DNA of 12,523 nucleotides from Candidatus Poseidonia alphae (GTDB lineage Archaea; Thermoplasmatota; Poseidoniia; Poseidoniales; Poseidoniaceae): NCBI GenBank assembly GCA_002505405.1, contig DAVD01000002.1, positions 1 through 12,523 of the forward strand, in the 5' to 3' direction. The position numbers and the translations under genes are program-made. The notes below the pieces were generated by a model. The model did no database searches. It saw only the letters and a program-made list of their open reading frames with translations, and had not been told where the DNA came from. Positions 7,701 through 12,523 of this stretch are shown in pieces. How positions within the stretch are numbered: the first letter of the stretch is position 1; each line of letters begins with the position of its first letter.

Positions 7701-8456
7701 GTCCGTGCACGATCCGGAGAAACTGCTTTGGCTTTCACCCCAATCGCCGACTTCGATGTTCCGGTAGGTGTTCTGGGATGAGGTGCCGAGGGTGGTTACC
7801 AATCCTTGCGAGTTTGAGGTAATCGGTCCAGAGTAGGTGACCACTCGTTGGTTTCCGGGCGTGACATCGGTAATGTCCAGGACGTAGATGTCGTCTCCGC
7901 CTGATTGGTCAGCATTCCCGACCGTCATATCCCATACCCAAAAGTGAGTAAATCGCTCTCCAACGGTCCAGTCTTTTTGGCCGCATCCACCGTTTTCGAT
8001 GATGGTGATGTTACCAGGTTCCCCCGCAGGTTGGCCTTGGTCGTTGGTTTTGAATGGATTGTTTTTCTGATAGATGACAATGTCTGGGGCGCTATCTCCG
8101 GTAAATTCACCGACCTCGACCTGTTCTACATTGGCAAATGAGTCCCATTCTGCATTGCGGCTTTGGTTGCCGGTGACCCATACGTCTTGGCGCTCGCTAA
8201 AGTCGCCGTTGCCGTCGTTCCAAAGAATACTCAAGGTGTGGGTTCCTTCGGTTGCAATGGCAAGATCGTTGTGTCCGTCACAATCGAAATCACCAATGGC
8301 GACATCCACAGGATCGCGGTTGGTCGTATAGGTTCGGGAAACTGAGGCGCTGGCTGTAGTTGCGAGTGCAGCGGTCGTACTCAATATCATTAGCAATGAA
8401 AGGAATAGGCTGCGGGCTCGGGCTCTAGAGAGGTCATTTTTTGATAGCATAGACAT
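1716..8456 (-). CDS. Giant secreted, membrane-anchored mosaic surface protein (FG-GAP propeller, CARDB/Ig/PKD-like, amidotransferase-like)
   Basis: About 2246 residues from ATG-8456; GTG-8459 and ATG-8450 are alternatives. Residues 1-37 are a signal peptide with an RARAR n-region, a hydrophobic core and an ASA cleavage site. Residues 44-480 hold about seven FG-GAP/VCBS-like units; the first has DFDCDGHNDLA, a Ca2+-binding style loop, which suggests a seven-blade propeller. CARDB-like strands follow at about 490-560 and 818-920. Two jelly-roll modules lie at about 563-810 and 940-1195; the first ends in WAGETVDVRFRF and FAVDNLTIW, resembling MAM or M6-peptidase-associated domains. A class-I-amidotransferase/ThuA-like fold is at about 1387-1640, an Ig-like domain at 1642-1765, a PKD-like domain at 1768-1917 and another Ig-like domain at 1920-2047. 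One TM helix (2106-2127) with RRGG stop-transfer precedes a tail of about 119 residues. The role is inferred: calcium-dependent adhesion or scaffold. Domain names come from pattern reading only. Confidence 0.85.
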   Translation of the reverse strand: MSMLSKNDLSRARARSLFLSLLMILSTTAALATTASASVSRTYTTNRDPVDVAIGDFDCDGHNDLAIATEGTHTLSILWNDGNGDFSERQDVWVTGNQSRNAEWDSFANVEQVEVGEFTGDSAPDIVIYQKNNPFKTNDQGQPAGEPGNITIIENGGCGQKDWTVGERFTHFWVWDMTVGNADQSGGDDIYVLDITDVTPGNQRVVTYSGPITSNSQGLVTTLGTSSQNTYRNIEVGDWGESQSSFSGSCTDDDIFLLRSEGLDYASGTVTNPGNDDNVTIIEYDCTASGVAPGYPISYTYGTNQANTNIVNMQTTTTDDFAIADVAANGYIDTIAVMDGNLENVSYSRTTSQGTFGSPQKAYFGPYISWSIAVDDLNGDSEPDFVNPTIAYQLNTTDSAGGSTSNFFLSFPTTVQVTLSDGNGGHVSPLSYVTGRRPSSVDIGQLSGGPNSADDLVIGHTQYNFGGWRDNFGWEGQYDTLTIVEMDNKDLAVTDLEISPVDRFFGVVGEGARDINVTVTNTGMDTLNGQSADLEVTLKVVDELNSSNATVYSNDWDTPEVKTGCGAGCNWAFEEYVDGLTNWHLETNHSTGASTGNNDPNVSANYLNPTDFMWAGNMKTNQSGDAWSGYGRNWDDAMVLTDVDLTGADRAFMSVELFQHLGLGALGSADQNGFIVGDVWDDLAIIEVGSEETGWSLIGCPQQAALQGACASGESMWGGFDMDRMYKQNFWGADENQIVYYGLYSSGTYYGWNNFTEEGLGSFDLSDWAGETVDVRFRFRTGFEGSTADDNESRWSGRDGFAVDNLTIWKQNTAFLPNPQTQTTTIGPLTNLEPGQEYTTSIQANLLNDTTYRISATISNNAWDEQSVNDDAVGYVTPFNLYDPAVEGIEGFLPGGLYAEGIFDIGVTTNNWGNTPVDFDIEATVYSATPSDVICGASNAVCEEDFTSDSDGYLHQENQNPKGVIYGENSCSTKIFNSNAYWFGHPCDTSTNGYDDAWANETLIIPNIDLTSMSGDFVSLNFEYYADTFYTTDQSGNIDPSDYALMMVDYEKASASGSGSENYSGLVFAQWNDYNEDGTCQNDDDGNGIVNATESIDFTELDYIGDAANEEGSGNYNVFFNSEELVKTTSIDLTHLYIQNRSSPDSTQWFSECISLQGSTVDINFEFQSDEDGRNGINDGFRGVGFNNISLQEYTFVEDATYTTTRTGVDAEDVDTSVIASHDFVSGVYRLDVKTIFDNGTVGTNWYNNNELSTSNNIERVIFNVESVDIGIKPPKKLKCLTHQTLPCVLPIDSALTHSWDLVAENGVLAGEYVFFMEVVDMADGTRAHLVDSGAPVSLQSQEKVDVTFTPWNGWLDGHTYNISFYGELTDGTKKGTPRFFEATFAENIDIAILSDTSTETGIIKQDLALLGMTYTQFEIGDWDKYFDAGWFTHYDKIILPMQDLNAAKDTDQGGDGYYQSLADPVQRKTVLTNFMSAGGTIQAHLAPHGEQVYGKDSTSRLPFNLDIKEKTDEDKRITYAKMDLADPYHPIMDNVLPTSFQGFTALGDTVVANGVISTSSVSPNEVPTTCGGGYMENGGEFQRLIRSNDNIQDTLLGVCSYQSGGLIATTIDVAGNSNRANDTTFPLLGNLLKYQVTPYPSGFDNEDITINGEVPDNDPNTNGYKVRYMKSNATLTFDFLSDTEASLDADWVIDGPNNWDGTSLATGVTGHTSEQMPTMTFCKTDLSSLTGCAQGEEWHITLYLHDDAGHARQLEVTVQTNDAEADEFIPIADGEVDIRETYSDLITMGDPQTFQGVDYDEYRIVLEEDSGELVVHFDASNSSDADALTGNGIETYQWKVLYDAKYGDDDYRLLGDTYTQTAASGGLWSYKFQNVTVDDTGSIENQIKIELTVTDSAGRVSDEYRMYFVILAEGMGDEPVDFTWTQETFDNKQITDDQITLSGQVLSGSEDDDVYIEVAFSNSDFNLEGLEKYNLSSDALGEGKQLWDRTSKLSDGDNWELTLNLKRLYDNESSQAVTIYLLVYEGDDADNDDDRIYRQITITLPVCQGTQIDPAAEAAGGQWIMNDNDECEWSGDWTYDATTGLWADATPSGDGTEGDSEGLDSTMLIAAVGLLLLIIVGTLMFMRRGGEKEDAFGDMGGAFGTDALDPTEQYVQQLIAQGYPEETARAFAAQYVGGDAAGAAAQPAAAQPAAAQPAAAQPAAGGFDQAIYEQYYQQFVGQGYDAATAAAYAQQYAVQYAQSQQ
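1719..2015 (-). repeat. Duplicated QGY helical motif in the cytoplasmic tail of the giant protein
   Basis: The tail carries two related segments: QGYPEETARAFAAQY (residues about 2162-2176) and QGYDAATAAAYAQQY (about 2223-2237). Each is preceded by a Gln/Tyr-rich helix (YVQQLIA and YYQQFVG). The pattern QGY-x(3)-TA-x-A-x-A-x-QY is shared and the copies lie 61 residues apart, joined by the Ala/Gln/Pro linker. A short helical binding or oligomerisation module is likely; no known family is assigned. Confidence 0.6.
1847..1906 (-). repeat. Four 15-base tandem repeats encoding the AAAQP linker
   Basis: Four consecutive 15-base units (1847, 1862, 1877 and 1892 onward) of the plus-strand form CTGGTTGYGCTGCTG encode repeats of AAAQP in the giant protein; the second unit is the most diverged. 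They form a flexible spacer between the two QGY motifs. Such an in-frame repeat can change copy number by slippage without breaking the frame. Confidence 0.85.
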
Positions 8457-8482
8457 CACTTGTCCGACCCAAGCCCTGTTTC

Positions 8483-8490
8483 AATATAAT
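8483..8490 (-). promoter_or_regulatory. Archaeal TATA box of the giant surface-protein gene
   Basis: On the minus strand the element reads ATTATATT, preceded by the purine-rich CAAAGGC, which could serve as TFB recognition element. Its centre is about 30 bases before ATG-8456. With the usual spacing of about 25 bases from TATA to start of transcription, the mRNA would begin at about 8460, leaving virtually no leader. No clear Shine-Dalgarno site is seen before the start codon, in agreement with leaderless translation. Confidence 0.6.
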
Positions 8491-8540
8491 GCCTTTGTAA
8501 TCTGGTTCCGAATGAACCATGGCGCAGGGCGCCCTTTTTG

Positions 8541-8563
8541 TTCAAAAATCGGCCAAAAAAGCA
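8541..8563 (-). terminator. Oligo-T terminator of the upstream operon
   Basis: On the minus strand, 20 bases after the stop of the small uncharacterised gene, T6 (8555-8560) and T5 (8544-8548) tracts follow each other. Archaeal RNA polymerase stops at oligo-T runs, so this plausibly ends the cyclophilin-aconitase unit before the giant gene's own promoter. Confidence 0.5.
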
Positions 8564-8580
8564 CTGTGGTGTTACGAACT

Positions 8581-9258
8581 TCAAAACCGACCGGCCAGCC
8601 ACTTCGGAGAGGGGCCCCATCCAATGGCGTCTCCACCGTGGATTTTGACCAGTTTTCCGGCAGCAAACAAGGATTCCAGCCAGACTTCTAGCGCGGTCCC
8701 TTCACGGTTTCCGAGTCGTTTGCTGGCGATTTCTTCAATGTCTTCTGTCTTGAGTGCGGTCCTTCCATGTTCGCGAACGACAAGCTGAAGCAATTCCCTT
8801 AGCCATGCTTCGGCCATCGGGTCAACGCTTGTGGCTCCTTGTACGGGGTGAGGGGGGTCCATGTCCTCAAGTATTTCCATGAGTTCAATGGTGTCGGTCT
8901 GTGCCGGTGGCTCAAGTCCCACTTCTGCAATTTTCGCATCAAGGTTAAGTTCACCAATCGGGCGACGAACAATTGGAATTCGTGAAGGGTCCGGTGTAGG
9001 CCCCATATCAGCGGGCTTTTCATCGACAGGAGCCTCCTCCATTTCGATGTTCATGCCTGCCTTTTGTCTCGCTTTACTGACCTTAGAAAGGTCAACGGGC
9101 TTAACTTGAGTTCCGATCGGCATGGTCCACCCCACGCCCGCAAGTCCGAGTTTGTCAACGTGGTTACTCACCCAGTCAACATCCCCTTCAATCACGACAT
9201 TGACATCGTGGTCGTCGGAGCGGAACCGGTAGCGAACGTTTCCCCGGAGTTTGCTCAT
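8581..9258 (-). CDS. Uncharacterised 225-residue two-domain protein
   Basis: The gene starts at ATG-9258 with GAGGT seven bases upstream. Residues 1-60 look like a small alpha/beta domain (VRYRFRSDDHDVNVVIEGD, then DWVSNHVDKLGL). A charged, Pro-rich linker covers about 65-140. Residues about 145-225 are helical, with DIEEIASKRLG, an LESLFAAGKLVKI helix-strand and a final GWGPSP. That order could be a winged-helix-like fold, but no DNA-binding function is shown. No signal peptide, membrane segment or catalytic motif is visible. It starts 41 bases after the aconitase stop with no TATA element between, so it is probably the last gene of that operon. I do not recognise a family; it may be restricted to this archaeal group. 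Confidence 0.75.
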   Translation of the reverse strand: MSKLRGNVRYRFRSDDHDVNVVIEGDVDWVSNHVDKLGLAGVGWTMPIGTQVKPVDLSKVSKARQKAGMNIEMEEAPVDEKPADMGPTPDPSRIPIVRRPIGELNLDAKIAEVGLEPPAQTDTIELMEILEDMDPPHPVQGATSVDPMAEAWLRELLQLVVREHGRTALKTEDIEEIASKRLGNREGTALEVWLESLFAAGKLVKIHGGDAIGWGPSPKWLAGRF

Positions 9259-9265
9259 TGTTTCA

Positions 9266-9270
9266 ACCTC
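9266..9270 (-). promoter_or_regulatory. Ribosome binding site of the 225-residue gene
   Basis: On the minus strand GAGGT stands seven bases before ATG-9258, supporting that start and leadered, operon-style translation, in contrast to the giant gene downstream. Confidence 0.6.
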
Positions 9271-9299
9271 AGTCCTTCTTTGACTTGAAGATAGTGGCT

Positions 9300-11969
9300 C
9301 TATTGGCCTTCTCCAGCCATCTGCCTTAGGACGGTGTGCAAGATACCACCGTTGCGATAGTATTCGACTTCCACGGGTGTGTCGAGGCGAACCTGAACCG
9401 TGAAGGAATTGACTTCGCCTTCAGGGGAGGTTGCTTCAACCGTCATCATCTGGAGAGGTTCCACTTCATCGGTAACTCCAATGGAAAAGTGTTCATGACC
9501 AGTCAGGCCGAGCGTCTCGTGGCTTTCTCCTTCCATGAACGTGAGCGGTAGCACTCCCATTCCTACAAGGTTTGAGCGGTGGATGCGCTCAAAAGATGTC
9601 GCAATAACGGCTTTGACTCCGAGGAGGTAAGTGCCTTTTGCAGCCCAGTCACGCGAAGAGCCTGTGCCGTATTGACTGCCTGCGAGGACAATTTTAGGCG
9701 CCTCAATTTGCGCTGCATCGTAAACGGATTCAACTTGTCCATTTTCGTGGTTCAGTGCAAAGCCACCTTCTGTCCCAGGGGCCATCTCATTACGAATCCG
9801 AACGTTTGCAAAGGTTCCACGCATCATGATTTCATGGTTGCCTCGGCGACTGCCGAATGAGTTGAAGTCACCTTTTGCGACATTGCGTTCACTCAACCAA
9901 ACTCCAGCAGGGCCGTCTTCTGGGAACGAGCCTGCAGGAGATATGTGGTCGGTCGTAATCGAATCTCCAAGTTTCAGCAGGACGCGAGCATCCTTAATCG
10001 ATTCAATCGGGTCAGCCTTGGCTGATAGGCCAGAAAAGAATGTGGGCAGTCGGATGTAGGTGGAAGCATCCTCCCACGGGTAGAGAGGACTTGGTGCGGC
10101 AGGAATGCTGTTCCAACGAGGTTCATTCATGGCGTCCGCGTAGCGTTGCCGGAACATGTCGGGAGTGATGACGCTCATTGCTTTGGCCAGTTCTTCATCG
10201 GAGGGCCAAACGTCCTGAAGCATGACGGGTTTCCCGTCCCTGTCATGGCCGAGAGGCTCGGTCGCCAAATCGATTTCCAAGGTTCCTGCAATGGCGTAGG
10301 CAACAACCAACGGCGGGCTTGCAAGATAGGAAGCCTTGACTTTCCCGTGAACACGTCCCTCAAAATTACGGTTTCCCGAAATCACAGATCCAACGATGAG
10401 GTCGGCATCATCGATTGCTGCTTCAACAGGTACAGGCAGCGGGCCAGAATTTCCGATGCACGTTGTGCAGCCGTATCCAACGACGTGGAATCCCATGGCG
10501 TTCAAGTCCTCTTGGAGGCCGGTTGCCTCGTAGTACTCGGTCACGACACGGCTGCCTGGTGCAAGAGATGTCTTGACCCAGGGCTTGACCGTAAGTCCAC
10601 GGCTTCGAGCATTCCGAGCCAGGAGTCCAGCTGCGAGCATAACGCCTGGATTGGATGTGTTCGTGCACGACGTAATAGCGGCGATGACGACATCACCGTG
10701 GTTCAAATCGTAACGCTTTCCGTCCATTTCAACAATTGAACTCTTGGACAAGTCTTTGTGTTCCAAACCGTGACCTTGGTGGCCTAATTCGTGGGTGAGG
10801 CTTTCAATGAAATGCTCCTTCATGCTGTGAAGATCCACGCGGTCTTGAGGTCGCTTAGGGCCTGCAAGTGCAGGCAGGACTGCATCAAGATTGAGTTCCA
10901 GCACAGCGGTGTAAGACTTTTCTTCAACTTGGTCGCCGTACCACATGCCTTGTGCCTTAGCGTATGCTTCGACTCCGGCGATGGCGTCATCTTCTCTGCC
11001 GGTGAGGCGGAGGTAGTCCAGTGTTCGCTCGTCCACAGGGAAAAATCCACATGTTGCTCCATACTCTGGAGCCATGTTAGCGATGGTAGCGCGGTCGGCA
11101 AGAGTGAGTGCTTTCATTCCAGGACCAAAGAATTCTACGAATTTTCCAACAACGCCGTGTTCACGCAACATCTCTACAATGCGCAGGGTCATGTCGGTTG
11201 CAGTGACGCCTGACTGGAGGTTTCCAGTAAGGCGGACACCAATTACGTCGGGTGCAAGCATGTATATCGGTTGGCCAAGCATCACGGCTTCTGCTTCAAT
11301 TCCGCCAACACCCCAGCCTAAAACGCCTAATCCGTTGACCATGGTTGTGTGGGAGTCTGTTCCAACCAAAGTGTCGGCGAGCCAAACGCCGTCTTCTTGA
11401 CGAGCAACGCTCGCAAGGAATTCAAGATTCACTTGGTGAACGATTCCTCTTGATGGAGGTACAGCTTGGAAATTTGCAAGGGATTGTTGTCCCCATTTGA
11501 GGAACGTATAACGCTCCATGTTTCGGTGGTATTCGATGTCGAGGTTCATGCTCAGTGCATCGCTATGTGCTCCCGAGACATCGACCTGAACCGAGTGATC
11601 GATGACCAAGTCAACAGGTACCTGCGGATTGACCTTTTCGGGGTCGCCGCCCATCTCTACCATGGCGTCACGAAGTGCAGCGAGGTCAACAACAGCAGGC
11701 ACGCCGGTGAAATCTTGGAGAATCACTCGTGAAGGGCGAAAAGGAATTTCCTTGCGCTCTCCGTTGGGCGACCATGATGCAATCGAGCGGACATCATCCT
11801 CGGTGATCAGAAACCCATCGTGGGCGCGAAGCGCTCCCTCGAGGAGGATGCGAATGGAATAGGGGAGATGCTTGGTGGGTAGGCCGTTAGCGTCAAGGGC
11901 GTCCAGAGCAAAATATTCTCCGCCTACTTCAAGAGGGCGTCGAGCGTTGAAGGGGTCCAAAGTGGCCAT
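9300..11969 (-). CDS. acnA: Aconitate hydratase, AcnA/IRP1 type
   Basis: Converts citrate to isocitrate through cis-aconitate in the citric acid cycle, using a [4Fe-4S] cluster in the cytoplasm. From ATG-11969 the protein has 889 residues, the usual AcnA length. Cluster ligands are Cys435 (in ITSCTNTSNPG) and Cys501 and Cys504 (in GYGCTTCIGNSG). These match the numbering I recall for E. coli AcnA, which supports this start. Other family blocks are GTDSHTTMVNGLG, a GDSITTDHISPAG block, GSRRGNHEIMMRG and GSSRDWAAKG (residues 770-779, the swivel-domain active site). GGAAGGAA lies just before the ATG. A longer frame from GTG-12050 would add 27 residues that look unlike the family. The gene starts 77 bases after the cyclophilin stop. 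All catalytic motifs are intact. Confidence 0.97.
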   Translation of the reverse strand: MATLDPFNARRPLEVGGEYFALDALDANGLPTKHLPYSIRILLEGALRAHDGFLITEDDVRSIASWSPNGERKEIPFRPSRVILQDFTGVPAVVDLAALRDAMVEMGGDPEKVNPQVPVDLVIDHSVQVDVSGAHSDALSMNLDIEYHRNMERYTFLKWGQQSLANFQAVPPSRGIVHQVNLEFLASVARQEDGVWLADTLVGTDSHTTMVNGLGVLGWGVGGIEAEAVMLGQPIYMLAPDVIGVRLTGNLQSGVTATDMTLRIVEMLREHGVVGKFVEFFGPGMKALTLADRATIANMAPEYGATCGFFPVDERTLDYLRLTGREDDAIAGVEAYAKAQGMWYGDQVEEKSYTAVLELNLDAVLPALAGPKRPQDRVDLHSMKEHFIESLTHELGHQGHGLEHKDLSKSSIVEMDGKRYDLNHGDVVIAAITSCTNTSNPGVMLAAGLLARNARSRGLTVKPWVKTSLAPGSRVVTEYYEATGLQEDLNAMGFHVVGYGCTTCIGNSGPLPVPVEAAIDDADLIVGSVISGNRNFEGRVHGKVKASYLASPPLVVAYAIAGTLEIDLATEPLGHDRDGKPVMLQDVWPSDEELAKAMSVITPDMFRQRYADAMNEPRWNSIPAAPSPLYPWEDASTYIRLPTFFSGLSAKADPIESIKDARVLLKLGDSITTDHISPAGSFPEDGPAGVWLSERNVAKGDFNSFGSRRGNHEIMMRGTFANVRIRNEMAPGTEGGFALNHENGQVESVYDAAQIEAPKIVLAGSQYGTGSSRDWAAKGTYLLGVKAVIATSFERIHRSNLVGMGVLPLTFMEGESHETLGLTGHEHFSIGVTDEVEPLQMMTVEATSPEGEVNSFTVQVRLDTPVEVEYYRNGGILHTVLRQMAGEGQ

Positions 11970-11971
11970 GA

Positions 11972-11979
11972 TTCCTTCC
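11972..11979 (-). promoter_or_regulatory. Ribosome binding site deciding the aconitase start
   Basis: On the minus strand GGAAGGAA lies two bases before ATG-11969 (four bases if GGAAGG is counted). It supports this start rather than the in-frame GTG at 12050, which overlaps the preceding stop codon. Confidence 0.5.
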
Positions 11980-12046
11980 AAAACGCACGCGTCTATGAAG
12001 AAATCCCTCGCATCATCTGCCGCCCCTTTCCGGGAAGAGCGCGATT

Positions 12047-12523
12047 TCACCAGAATTTGTACCAGGGGGAGTACTCGCCAGCGACTTCAACGGTGACCAA
12101 GGTGATGTCGTTGTTTGGTTTGTCGTTTTGGCAGGCAGTAGGAGCATCGCAGATACTTGACATGGCATCGATGTGCTCAAAGCCATCGGTTACTTGTCCA
12201 AAGACGGTGTGTACGCCATCAAGATGAGGTGTCCCTGGGGTTCCGTCCGGAGATACAGCATCGGGGTCGACGATGAAGAATTGTGAGCCACCGGTGTGGG
12301 GAGCAGATGTCTTCGCCATTGAAAGGTGGTACGGGTTGTGAACTCGCCCGTTATCTGCCTCATCTTCAATCGTGTATGAGTTCTTATCGCAGTCACCTGC
12401 GGAGTTTGATTCTTGCCCGTTGCAATATCCAAAGAATTTACCGGCATGGCCGCCGGTCCCATCGCCGTTGGTAAAGTCTCCACCTTGCATCATGAAATCC
12501 TTTATGACGCGATGGAAGATGAC
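12047..12523 (-). CDS. Cyclophilin-type peptidyl-prolyl cis-trans isomerase, N-terminus outside the window
   Basis: 158 residues up to TGA at 12047-12049; the frame is open at the window edge, so the N-terminus is missing. Cyclophilins isomerise Xaa-Pro bonds and assist folding. Catalytic and binding motifs are present: FHRVIKDFMMQGGD (Arg, Phe, Met and Gln of the active site), GTGG, LSMAKT, GGSQFFI and LDGVHTVFGQV. The Trp that precedes LDG in human CypA is His here. Compared with a minimal cyclophilin there are insertions: a loop with CNGQESNSAGDC, another with PDGTPGTPH, and a third cysteine pair (SSICDAPTAC). Paired cysteines suggest disulfides and an extracytoplasmic location, but the signal-peptide region is not visible. 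It is probably the upstream partner of acnA in one transcript. Confidence 0.93.
   Translation of the reverse strand, partial: VIFHRVIKDFMMQGGDFTNGDGTGGHAGKFFGYCNGQESNSAGDCDKNSYTIEDEADNGRVHNPYHLSMAKTSAPHTGGSQFFIVDPDAVSPDGTPGTPHLDGVHTVFGQVTDGFEHIDAMSSICDAPTACQNDKPNNDITLVTVEVAGEYSPWYKFW

Noticed and set aside
8526..8539. Palindrome plus T5 as a plus-strand intrinsic terminator
   Set aside because: No plus-strand gene ends near here; the signals are better explained by the minus-strand genes.
9300..12050. Aconitase as homoaconitase or 3-isopropylmalate dehydratase
   Set aside because: Length, single-chain layout with fused swivel domain, and motif set fit AcnA; the isopropylmalate enzymes are usually shorter or split into two subunits.

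Overview
The window most likely comes from a marine Euryarchaeon of the Marine Group II type (Poseidoniia). There is no rRNA marker, so this is inference. It rests on an archaeal-style TATA element with almost no leader in front of the largest gene, on oligo-T termination signals, and on a giant Asp/Asn-rich secreted protein. That protein has FG-GAP repeats, a single C-terminal membrane anchor and an Ala/Gln/Tyr-rich cytoplasmic tail, a style I associate with that group.

Layout. Positions 1-194 (+) hold the RG/GG-rich tail of a gene cut by the window edge. It is followed 15 bases later by a TPR protein with two membrane helices (210-1247, +). A gap of 468 bases (1248-1715) has no confident gene; it holds two weak minus-strand small ORFs and one hairpin. 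Positions 1716-8456 (-) encode a single protein of about 2246 residues. Its predicted parts are a signal peptide, a seven-blade beta-propeller, CARDB-like and jelly-roll modules, a class-I-glutamine-amidotransferase-like domain, Ig/PKD-like domains, one TM helix and a repeat-bearing cytoplasmic tail. Upstream on the same strand lie a small uncharacterised protein (8581-9258), aconitase AcnA (9300-11969) and the C-terminal part of a cyclophilin-type peptidyl-prolyl isomerase (12047 to the window end).

Functional picture. The minus-strand genes form two units. Cyclophilin, aconitase and the small protein are closely spaced, lack obvious internal promoters and end in an oligo-T tract, so they look like one operon. 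The giant gene has its own promoter and is probably translated from a nearly leaderless mRNA. Aconitase is housekeeping (citric acid cycle). The cyclophilin carries cysteine-containing insertions that suggest an extracytoplasmic folding role. The giant protein is a cell-surface, probably Ca2+-dependent, binding or scaffold protein.

I see no mobile element, CRISPR array, defence cassette or biosynthetic cluster. The strongest candidates for something undescribed are the giant surface protein, especially its duplicated cytoplasmic tail motif and embedded amidotransferase-like domain, and the unexplained 468-base gap.
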